From Chrysaora quinquecirrha (Eukaryota; Cnidaria; Scyphozoa; Semaeostomeae; Pelagiidae): a stretch of DNA of 64,000 nucleotides. Of this stretch, positions 1 through 13,600 are shown in pieces. A model generated the notes under the pieces. That model had not been told where the DNA came from, did no database searches, and worked only from the letters and a program-made list of their open reading frames with translations. Each line of letters begins with the position of its first letter. The first letter of the stretch is position 1. The stretch is from assembly GCA_014526335.1 (NCBI GenBank), contig JACTAT010000037.1, positions 6,850,863-6,914,862 of the forward strand, given 5' to 3'. Both the position numbers and the translations under genes were made by a program.

Positions 1-1204
1 TTATTGTTGGTCACTGTCATTCTGAGGGCCTCTGTGTCCAAAAAAATTACATGTGTGAAGTGAAACATTTTCTAAATTTCACGAACGAATTTCAAACGAT
101 TTTTCTCAAAATTGGCAGGTCGAAATATATTCAAATACAAGTTTACTCAGCATTTCAAGATCTACATATTGCAGTAAACAGATTTCGAATAGTGCAGCTT
201 TTTTGATTTACTTAATTAGGCCAAATTAGGGTACTTCCAGTGAAAATTTTTGAAGGCCAATCTTGGATTTGTGTTCTCCATCCTTTTTTAGTAGATTTCC
301 ATTAAGAGACCCAAGGTTACCCTCTTTGCTGTATTGTTGTGAAAAAAACTCCGTCTAATTCAACAACATTGGTTACCCAATAATTTGGAAAAGATTAGCA
401 ATGTATTTTTATTAACTGGTAAAGTCATCATATTAAACAAAAACAAGAGTATGGTAATGCCTGTTTAAAAACAACACTTGATTTTGGCATGAAATATTTG
501 TGCCAACTCAAACTGACTCAATTAAAATGGAGAGTGGAGGATGTGCTTTTTTGTCAGAAAACAGCAGAAAACATTGAGGAAGTGCCATTCACAATCTTTC
601 TTGAAAATATTTATATTATATTGCTTTAAAGACGGGAATGAAATAATGCATTTCTTTCCTGCTTGCTCGAGGTTTTTTTTTATTCAAAGCAAAATAGTTC
701 AAATTTTGTGTCACATTACAATTTTTGCCCCATAAATGTGATAATACCCCTTGCCAAGTAGTGCGTACGCTTTTGTTCAAGTAACTGGTTTTGATATATG
801 CTGTAGTTGCAACCAAGTAGTGACACACTTTTTATGTTTGAAGAATTCAAACATATTGGTATGGGGTGGCGTGTCACTAACTAACTAACTAACTCACTGA
901 CTAACCAATGCTTGAACAATGGAAAACATGTAACAATAGTATAAGCATCTCAAGAATGCTCTTAGAGCCATTGTCTCGGCCATTGATGCGCAATTAGCAG
1001 TTTGCTTTTCACAACGGCGGCCTGCAAAAACGGCTTTGTCAATCTTAGGTCATGTGACAATTGTTCTACTGACTCGTAATAGTTCACTATGAGTCATTGT
1101 TGTTTACTTTATAAATGATGGCAAATTGCCACATTGGTTAAGTTAATGACATTTCAAACATTCTCATTATCGATCATAGAGTCTGGGCAAGGGCGGCAAT
1201 TTCA
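1..1204. other. No gene seen; probably intron of the poly(A)-binding protein gene
   Basis: No coding exon could be recognised on either strand. Because the first visible exon of the poly(A)-binding protein starts inside RRM4, this stretch is most simply an intron, with RRM1 to RRM3 lying before the window. A short run of CTAA tetramers sits near 877-905. Inference only. Confidence 0.4.
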
Positions 1205-1660
1205 AAACCCTTTTCAAAGCAAATCGTCATCATTCTCATCATCATCATCACCATCATCAACATCATCATAATCATCATCATGATTGTTACCATCTTTGAC
1301 GATGTGGCTGTGGCAAGATCTAAAGGAACGGCGCCACCACCACAAACACCCCTACAACCATCACCACAACCACCCCTATCACCACCACCACAACCACCCC
1401 TACAACCATCACCACCACCACCCTTATCACCATGACCAGCCCCCCATCACCACCACCACAACCACCCCTATCACAACCACCACAACCACCCCTACCTTCA
1501 GCACCACAACCACCTCTACCACCACCACCACCACCACATCCACCCTACCACCACGATCAGCCCCTACCAACCAGCATCTTGGTAATCATGGTCATCAAAA
1601 TCGTAATCATAACCACCACCATTATCATAATAATCATTATCGTCATTGTTGTGCATACCA
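1205..1660. repeat. Low-complexity CAT/CAC tract
   Basis: The tract starts as CAT trinucleotides (1225-1285) and passes into CCACCACAACCACC-like purine/pyrimidine-asymmetric sequence up to about 1650. It gives His-, Pro- and Thr-rich reading frames of 110-126 codons on the + strand. Those frames are explained by the repeat and lie just before a splice acceptor, so I do not call them genes. Confidence 0.85.
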
Positions 1661-1757
1661 ATAAATATCTTTCATCATTTGACCAAAATAGCTATATTCA
1701 ACCAGAGTGGTTCTTCGAACATGCCCATAGGGCCCCTATGTTTTTAAAATCAGTTAA

Positions 1758-4199
<2,442 letters not shown>

Positions 4200-5465
4200 G
4201 TCAATGTGCATGCCACCTTATTATGACCTGTTATTTTCTTTTTGTTTCCTTTTCCTGGACGTGACATTTATTTCTGAACAAGGGTGTGGCTAAAAGTAAG
4301 AAACATGATTTGTTGTTGTTGCATGCATATTAGAAGAAAACATCAGTCGTCTTTCTTCAGTCTGTTTCTTTGCAATGGTTGGGTTGGTTTTCAAGGCTGC
4401 AGAACACCTGTCATAGATTACCCACTTATTCAAGGGTCTGTTTGTCTGTCATGACTGAGGATAATCCTCATACGCTAATTATTAACAAGTCGTTTTTCAT
4501 TTTGTTAAAAATCATTGTGTTTTCCAGGACATGTTTTTGCAATTTATCTCATTACACGAAATTTACCGCAACCGAAAATCGAAGAGAGTAACTCTTATTT
4601 GGGGGTTAGCTATATTTGTGCATCTGAGAATCCAAAGGGGGGACCCATAGCCAGTGCATTATTTGGAAAAAGTAACCCCATAAACAGGGCTTTCTCTTGG
4701 AAACATACCCCTTAACCAGGGCACTTTTTTCAAAGTAATCTTTTTGAGAATACTGTATGCACCGTTGCGCGATTTTGTATAGCAATGTTGTCAACTATGC
4801 GAAATTCCAAGCTTCAAAACACAACTAGAAATGGCAGAGCGGTCGGGAATGAGAGGACGTTAGTGCTCTCATCTACTGTTGGTAAATGAACCGCATTATT
4901 CGAACAACGTCAAATAGAATGAATTTTCATTAAATGAACTAAGTCCTGCAAACCAACTTAAAGTATATTGGAGACCGTAAATAGCTGTTGCAGACAAAAC
5001 TAATTTGCTTGTCAGCAGAATGCACCAGGAGTTGTTAAGTGGGAAGACTGCAAATTCATTCATCTATAAGTCTATGACGGCAAACGGTTCTTTCCTATAA
5101 AGCAATGGATGTGATGAGCGATTTGAGGAGTTTAGTTTTAGTATGAATGGATATTGATCCGCCTATGCTGCATCGTTACCTATCAGAAAGAGAAGCAGCA
5201 AAGCAATTACATTGTAAATGTGGTCTAAGCTATGGCTTTGTGATACCTTTATCAAACGGGAAAGGAATCGAAAATTCCTTCGGTGTAGGTGCAAAGTCGC
5301 ATGAAGAGGGATGATGATTGAGATCCAGGAGATAATGTTGTCAGACATATTGGATTTCAAGGGCCATGAAGCAATGATATAGTGACGAAGTCGCTAGATG
5401 TCTAACTCCATTGTCCAGGAAAATTTCTATAAAGGCTCAGTATGGAAATTGGGAAAATTTACGAA
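4200..5465. other. PABPC 3' untranslated region and intergenic DNA
   Basis: This follows the PABPC stop. I saw no clear AATAAA hexamer close to the stop, so the transcript end is undefined. Nothing else recognisable; the short ORFs here show no domain. Confidence 0.5.
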
Positions 5466-5469
5466 GATA

Positions 5470-5830
5470 AACTGAAATTTTAGAAAATCCTAATTAACTG
5501 ACTAACCAGCTAACTAACTAGAAAACTGAATAATAACTTACTAACTAGTTTACTAATTACCTAACTGACTAACTAAGTTGCTAACTTACTTAATTTCTTC
5601 CAAAACAGCTAGCTAACTACCTGACTAACTTACAAGCTATACGTTAGCTAAGTAACTAGCTAACTAACTAAGTAGGTCATTTACCGAGTAACTACGTAAC
5701 CAACTAGCTATATAAACTTTCTATCTTCTGAAGTAGCTAACTAACTAACTGCACCTAACTTACAAGCTACGCTTACTAGCTTACAAACTAACTAACTAAC
5801 CCACTAATTTTAACCTAACTAAAAAACTGA
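5470..5830. repeat. Degenerate CTAA/GTTA tetranucleotide repeat
   Basis: Runs of taactaactaac interrupted by substitutions (for example at 5510-5580, 5650-5690 and 5720-5800). Similar short runs occur near 877-905 and 7020-7115, so the motif is dispersed in this window. It is a degenerate microsatellite; it is not TTAGGG telomeric repeat. Confidence 0.8.
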
Positions 5831-7556
5831 CTATAGCAATATCTTTCGATCTGTACACATGGAAACTAACATAGATGCTATATTTGGAATCAAGAGTCGA
5901 TTTCCTTTCGAACGAGAATAAACAATACCATGTTTTGACAATTTATAAAAATGTTTCGATAAATTTTTTTTTACCTTTTACACAACTCATCTTCGGCAGA
6001 TCATAAAAAAATTTGCCCAATACTTGGGAGGGGCATGATTCGCTTTTTTGAGTCTACTATGACCATATAACCAGCAAATAAAATAAAGACCCACATGAAC
6101 TCCATGTCAAGGTCACCCTTGAAACCCTCCCTGCCCTCCCTTTAGTTTAGCATTTGAAGTTGGGCCTTAAATTCTACTTTTGCATATTCTGCTTGCTTTT
6201 GCTTTCTGCCCTTCTACTCTCTGCTTCTTTTCTTTCCTTTTCCCGCGGCTCTTTCTCCGCGGTGACAGGTGCATTGGCCGGAAACTGTGTTTTCCTGTTT
6301 CAATCACCGACCTTAAAGGTGTAGTTTTAGTTCAGGCAGTTCAAGGGCTAATGCACTAAACGCCCACTTCCTGAGGTGGATCCTGGTGAGTATTAAGCTA
6401 GTTTGGTCCAACGGAGACAAAATGAGAATGAAAAAAATTCTTCATAACGCACTGCCACTCTGCATCTACATTCATTTCTCATAGGAAACCGTGGTTCATT
6501 ACTTAAAGTAGTTAGATTTTATAATCTGCTTGCACTTTCTTATAGTAAAATTTCGTAAATCTTATTTCTTAAAATGTCAGAAAGCTCCAATCTTTAAATC
6601 CGTAGAGTTAGTCTCGCTTTACCGGTACCTCAGTCCTCAGCCACTAAAACCCCCAAAAACTCACGCCGAAATAACGCTCCATCTTGCCGGGTGAAAGGAA
6701 CTCAACTTATTCCCATTTTTGCTTCAACATTAAGGCCTTCTCCATTGAATTTGGATATATTTCATTGTTTTCAATTCTCTTAACATCGTTTTTGCAATAA
6801 TGCACATGCTCAAGTTATTCAGATCAAGCATGGTGGCATTCTTTAATACCATCGGATAATGCGTCTTTCATCGGAATACACATCTAATTGGTAAATTAGT
6901 TTCCTCTAATCAGTGGCTGTTGTTTGAACTTTATTTGCATCAATCGACTTAACCCATCATATCGTTATTATATGTGTCATTTTTCTTTCTTTCGTTAAAG
7001 TTGGTTAAACTATAGCTTTAATCTAACAAAGTTAAGCTAACTAATACCAACTTACCAATTAAACTAAACAAGCTAACAACTAAGTACAAAGCATATAATT
7101 AACTACCTAAGTAAGTTCTTAAAACAGGAATGCTTCGAATAGAATTAAACATATCCAGTGTATTGAATATACTGCTTACACAAGTCACATCATAGTCATG
7201 GTCACATGTACATTTAAAATTTGAAAAGGTTTTGATTCTGTTCTTAAATATATCCAATGTGGGGGAACTTTTAATTTCTATCGGAGTGGAGTTCCAAATT
7301 TGGTTGCATCTATATGAGACAGTATTAAACCCATATGATTTACTGTTTGGCTTGGTGTTACTGAATTTGAGTCTCTTAGGTCATATGAGCAATTGTTAAT
7401 CGAGAACATCTCTTCCATGAACGTTCGATTAAAACAACTCATTGTTTTGTACATTTCAATCGCAAGATATTGTAAGTTCTTATCATATGAGCTAATTGAT
7501 CTACTTCGATATGACTAGAAAATCCATAAAAAGGCTTTCGTATGTTTTTTTAGGTA
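5831..7556. other. No gene seen
   Basis: Intergenic A+T-rich sequence. No exon, RNA gene or inverted repeat could be supported, apart from a few CTAA-type motifs at 7020-7115. Confidence 0.45.
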
Positions 7557-8612
7557 TAGTAGCTTCTGCATAGTATAGTAGTATAGTACAGTACAGTATA
7601 GTATAGTATAGTATAGTATAGTATAGTATAGTATAGTATAGTATAGTAAAATATAGTAAAGCATTGTATAGTATACTATAGTATAGTATAGCATAGTATA
7701 GTGTAGTAATGTATAGTACAATATAATATAGTATAGTATAGTATAGTATAGTATAGTATAGTATAGTATAGTATAGTATAATATAGTATTCTATAGAATA
7801 GTATAGTATAGTATAGTGCAGAATAGTATAGTACTGTATAGTATAGTATAATGCAGAATAGTATAATATTGTACTGTATAGTATAGTATAGTATAGTATA
7901 ATATAGTATAGTATAGTATAGTATAGTATAGTATAGTATAGTATAGTATTGTATAGTATAGTATAGCATAGTATAGTATAGTATAGTGTAGTAAGTTATA
8001 GTATAGTACTTTAGTACTGTATAGCATAGTAAAGTATGGTATAGTAAAGTACTGTATAATATAATATAGTATAGTATAGTATAGTATGGTATGGTATAGT
8101 ATAGTATAGTATAGTATAGTATAGTATAGTAAAGTACTGTATAATATAATATAGTATAGTATAGTATAGTATAGTATAGTATAGTATAGTATAGTATAAT
8201 ATAGTATTCTATAGAATAGTATAGTATAGTGTAGTGCAGAATACTATAGTATAGTACTGTATAGTATAGTATAATGCAGAATAGTATAATATTGTACTGT
8301 ATAGTATAGTATAGTATAGTATAGTATAGTATAGTATAGTATAGTATAGTATAGTATAGTATAGTAAATTATAGTATAGTACTTTAGTACTGTATAGCAT
8401 AGTATAGTATAGTATAGTAAAGTTCTGTATAATATAATATAGTATAGTATAGTATGGTATGGTATAGTATAGTATAGTATAGTATAGTATAGTATAGTAT
8501 AGTATAGTATAGTATACTATAGTATACTGTAGTATAGTAAAGTATAGTATAGTATAGTATGGTAAAGTAAAGTATAGTATAGTATAGTATCGTATAGTAT
8601 AGTATGGTATGG
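7557..8612. repeat. Pentanucleotide microsatellite (TATAG)n, about 1.05 kb
   Basis: The block consists of gtata/tatag pentamers with scattered variants. Marker variants recur: ctatagaata is at 7791-7800 and again at 8209-8218, and ttagtactgtatagcatag is near 8011 and near 8384. Large segments of the array were therefore duplicated. Minus-strand frames of 68-136 codons reading YYTIL-type repeats are artefacts of the 5-bp period. Confidence 0.95.
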
Positions 8613-10380
8613 TATACATCCATTTTATCTAAAACTTTCGTCCAACAATTACAATTTTGGCACTTTTAGTATAGTAAAATTATGAGTTTCCTAGCTTCCC
8701 AAGCATGAAGCCTTTCTATTTTGCTAACTCTTTTAACGTACCATTTGCGAATAAAAAGGGCTGAAAAATAGAGGATATTGTAAAAAGAAGGGTCAGCTGT
8801 TTGTAGATATTGGAAAACCATCTTCATTGTGAAGTTGCAAAGCTGACAAGGTTTCTTAAGGTTTGGCTAAATGCTCACATTTAAGAAGAGCTTCTTGATT
8901 TTTACGTTTGGATGTTTCTTGGAATGTGTGTAGTATATAGTATAGAAAAAGTACAGGTATAGTAAAATGCGAATGTACATTTTTTTTGATTAGCAACTCA
9001 TTTAGTACAGATGATAATAGATGAAGTGTAAAAGTGAATAAATGTGGCAAGAGAGTTAATTTTTCAGCCCATCGTTTAGATAATTCATATAGCAGGTAGT
9101 TTAGCGTATGAGTCATTAACATACTTTTATGTTCCCTTTGTTTGTACAGACTATCCGCAACCATGAATGATTAATGATTACGATCGGCACTTTAAAGCTG
9201 CAGTTGGTAACACACAAAATATCCGATATTCTTCAAGAATATGCGTATCTGTGATCTACATCTCTTTAATAAATCACACTGAAATGCATTTCTCAAAGCA
9301 TTTACTTTTTGCATTGAGTTGCCGTTGCCTCAAATACGATTAATTTCCCGGCTTTCCTGTTTATCTCAACTCTTTATAAGTCAGACATATTTAATTCGAT
9401 ATTGGATAAGTTTGACATAACCTGCTTTTTGTGGTAGGCGACTTTTTGTGTGCATGAATAGAACCAGTTGGGCATCTTTGCAATTCAGATAACACCTGTT
9501 TGCTTGTTTCCATTTTCTTGGTCTTCTACGCACAATGTTAAGCAGAAGCTCTGTCAGATCAAAAATATCTGTATTTTATAGGCCAGCAAAAGCAGGTGCA
9601 TATGACGACATCCAAAAGTTATGTTTACTGAGCTGATGTTTTAATTGTTTTCAATATCAGAACAGTTCTTTTCAATCAAGCCGTGCTGAATTTTCACTTC
9701 TTAGACTCCAGAAGACAGACAAGGATGATTTTCAAGAACCTTGTTCAACAACAGTTCTTTATTTCTTTAAAGTGAACAGAAGATTTCGCATTTTCATGGG
9801 GCGGCAGCTGAAGTAAATCAATTACAATATGGCTTATGATTAATATTTGTTGGGATATTATTGCGATTCATCGAAGTTTTTATCAACGAATTATTCTTAG
9901 TCCGTGTTTTTAGGCAGTAATATAGCATGAAATCATAAATGTACAAGTCGAGATTTTGCAGAAGTTTTATCAAAAAATCGCAGATTTTACTTCGAGGTGC
10001 GTTACAGAAACAGTGGATTTCCAAAACGATTGATTGTTATATTCAGTGGGAAAATCAGACTAATTTCGTATGAACCAGGAATTTAGTTGGAGTTTTCTAT
10101 CTAAGTTCAACAGAAATCTGGAAGATTCGGAATACACGCAAGTTATCTATGAGAGCATTTGACAGAATTGACGGCAAGCTTCAATTTCCTTCCTTCTTCC
10201 ACCTGCCTGAATAAGTCTGAAGAGATATTCCCTCGCTGAAGTGTTCACAGGTGACATTTTTCTCGGCAGTTGTCAAGCACTTTCGCTTATCAGGAATCGA
10301 CACACTTCATTTTCGTTTCGTCTCCTAACTAAACGCATATTCGCCTAATCAAGTTTAGGGTAAGATAAAGTGTCTAGATA
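8613..10380. other. Upstream region of the K2P channel gene
   Basis: No exon or repeat with clear structure. The 5' untranslated region and promoter of the channel gene should lie in the distal part, but I cannot place a TATA box or transcription start with confidence. Confidence 0.4.
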
Positions 10381-10678
10381 ATGGGAGCTTTGTTAACCCA
10401 GCAGAATATAAGAACTCTATTGCTCATAACATGTACTGTAACATACATGCTCGTAGGAGCAGCAGTGTTCAGTGCATTAGAATATGATAAAGATCAAGAA
10501 GAACAGAAGAAGTATCGAGAGATTTATAGAAGATTGCAAAGGCAGTACAATATATCGAAATTTGATATGACCGAACTGACTAAATATCTACATAAGAGAA
10601 AGCATGTTGAATATGCTTTGGAACCATGGAGTTTCGCAGGATCCGTTTATTTCACTGCAGTTACGATCACAACGATTG
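10381..10678 (+). CDS. K2P exon 1: M1, cap and pore helix 1
   Basis: Starts MGALLTQQNIRTLLLITCT and ends VTITTI plus the first base of a Gly codon. The donor is g|gtaagt at 10679. The K2P intron within the GYG codons is a known position in many animal K2P genes. Confidence 0.95.
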
Positions 10679-13600
10679 GTAAGTGATGTTTTTTATGTGT
10701 TCTTTTTAATAAATGATGTGATATCAGAATCAATGTTCATGTTTTCTCGGATTTTCAACAGCGATGACAACCTTAAAGGTCTTATCATATTATCGTAAAT
10801 ATGTCAAGGAATACCCAACCCATTTGCTCATCAAACCCAGTTTTTTTATATAAACGTTATTTCGATAGAATTTAATACTTGATCTTATTTACTAAGGTTT
10901 TAAGATTAAATGAATATTTAATCAAATATCTTAATGATAAAGTTAGTTTGATCAAGTTAAACTCAGAGGACTTAAATTTTTCATACTCTTTGAAATGATT
11001 GTTTTTCTATCATTAAGCAAGCTTAACCGACCACATTCATGAATAACAACATGAAATATTCAAATCCAATTGAAAAACACACAATACGAAAAGAATAGAT
11101 GTGCTGGTGGAAGGATTCTTGCCTTCATTATAAATGCATGTGAATTGCTTGAAACATTTCCGAACACTGCGCACAAAGATATCGCTAAGCCAGAAATCTA
11201 TAAGAAACTTCTCAAACCGACGAATTAGCATGTGAACGTTTCGCAATCACTTTATTAGGAGATCCGGTAATCGAAAAGCTTATACCGTAATCGTTAAAGT
11301 TCTAGCTTTAGGCCAATAGTTAAAAAGCGAACTTATTCTAAGTGACACTTCGAAGTGTTGCAGACAGCAGGGAGTATTGAATAACGTTTTTCTACCAAAT
11401 TCTCGAAGCTGCTGCAAGCATTTAAGCCGGATTAAAGGACGAAGCATTATCGATGTTTGTGCATAAAATACATCGATCAAAACGTAGTGGCCATCCACTG
11501 TTCCTTGCGTGGCAAGGCGAAACATAAGTCTTAAATTTCAGCTTACCTCTCGTAGTTGTCTAATGTTTCTTGTGCCGTCTTGTTCTTTCCTGTTTTTTTC
11601 TTATTGATCTCTTCACCCACAAGAATAACTTCTTCCAAACGCTACAGAAAATGCAACGATCTTTCTTTTTTCGATTGGTATCCCATTTTCAAAAGACCCT
11701 ACCGAGAAAGTACCCAACGATTTCCATTTTCCAGCTATAATATGAAAACTTCATTGCAATCTCTATCTATAATCTAACCCATATCTTAATTTGTTTCTTA
11801 CCCTAGCCAGTTTTCAATTTTACAAAGTCTTTCGTCAGTTTCCGATAATTTCACGAAAAGCCCAACGAACACACCAAGAAATAAACATTGTAGCCACGGG
11901 GCAGCTACGTCAGTAACATTATAAAAACCAGGATAGTTTTACTTGGAAATTTGTACCTTAATTAAGAGCTGTTTGAAGATTTAAACCCAATGTCTAAAGC
12001 CTATCGCTCTTGATTTTAAAAGCTCTCGAAGTTACTTATGTCACTAGTCAAAACCAGAGTCCATGGCCATAACTTCTTGAATTCCAAAACATTATTTTCC
12101 TGCTAACTTTAAGTCTTTATATTTGCTCGGTTATGCTTCGGTTTTTCAAACAGCAATATTTTTCAGTGAATGCTTGGAATGACAATAGATTTGTGCCAAA
12201 ATGAAACATGCTTTGTTGTTTTTTTCTTAGTTCACTTTATAGATTCAGTCTGATAACATCTGATAGTGTATCACTTTCATATTCAGACGATATTCTTAGC
12301 TCTCATGCAAAGACAAGCCTCAGGTTTTTTTTATCTTAGCAAAATGGGCCCATGTTCTTACAAAATTGTTCTTATAAAAAGAGTGTAAATTGTGAATTCA
12401 ATTTCAAGGAAAAGCAGCAGATAAGGCTGTCACCCGGGGTAATGTCTGTGCAGTACAGTGGAGGCTGTGCAGTACAGTGGAGGCTGTTCAGTACAGTGGA
12501 GGGATAACATGATGCGTGTGGGGGGATAACATTGAGTACAGTGGAGGCTGTTCAGTACAGCGGAGGGATAACATCAGTACAGTGGAGGCTGTTCAGTACT
12601 GTGGAGGGATAACATCAGTACAGTGGAGGGATAACATGATGCATGTGGGGGGATAACATCAGTACAGTACAGTACTGTGGAGGGATAACATCAGTACAGT
12701 GGAGGGATAACATGATGCGTGGGGGATAACATTGAGTACAGTGGAGGCTGTTCAGTACAGCGGAGGGATAACATCAGTACAGTGGAGGCTGTGCAGTACA
12801 GTGGAGGGATAACATCAGTACAGTGGAGGGATAACATGATGCATGTGGGGGGATAACATCAGTACAGTGGAGGCTGTTCAGTACTGTGGAGGGATAACAT
12901 CAGTACAGTGGAGGATAACATGATGCGTGTGGGGGATAACATTGAGTACAGTGGAGGCTGTTCAGTACAGCGGAGGGATAACATCAGTACAGTGCGTCAG
13001 TAACATGATGCGTGGGGGATAACATTGAGTACAGTGGAGGCTGTTCAGTACAGCGGAGGGATAACATCAGTACAGTGGAGGCTGTTCAGTACTGTGGAGG
13101 GATAACATTGAGTACAGTGGAGGTTATGGCGCCATCGTGCTGCTTTCCACAAGCTATTTTGTTGTGTTGTTTTATTGACTGAGAAATGAAGGAGGCCTTT
13201 TTTTCTTACTTGTCTGAAGTTATGCCAAGATAAACATAAATGGACGAAGAAGGTAAATCCTTTTTGCTTGAAGCTCCCTCAAAGAAAAGCAGTAGCCCGA
13301 AAAGCTACTTTGATTGTTATTTAGAAAGTTTGGAAGCTTGCCTAGGCTTGGAGAAGTTGAAAGATGATGGAGATTTCGATGAAGATCTTTCCAAAAAAGA
13401 TCGTAAGGATGGAGAAGCAAGACGATGTTTAATTCCTATCAACCACATCGGAAATAATATTTTCTGTGCGATCTTCATAATCTTCATTTTCAGAATGCAA
13501 ATCGATATCGCCATTCGCCAATAACCGAAATGTTGACTTACGATCTTTTTTGGAAAGATCTTCATCGAGATCTCCATCATCTTTCAACTTCTCCAAGCCT

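Noticed and set aside
5470..5830. Interstitial telomeric repeat
   Set aside because: The unit is CTAA, not the TTAGGG expected for animal telomeres.
7515..8623. Minus-strand ORFs rich in YYTIL
   Set aside because: Direct product of the TATAG pentanucleotide repeat read in a stop-free frame.
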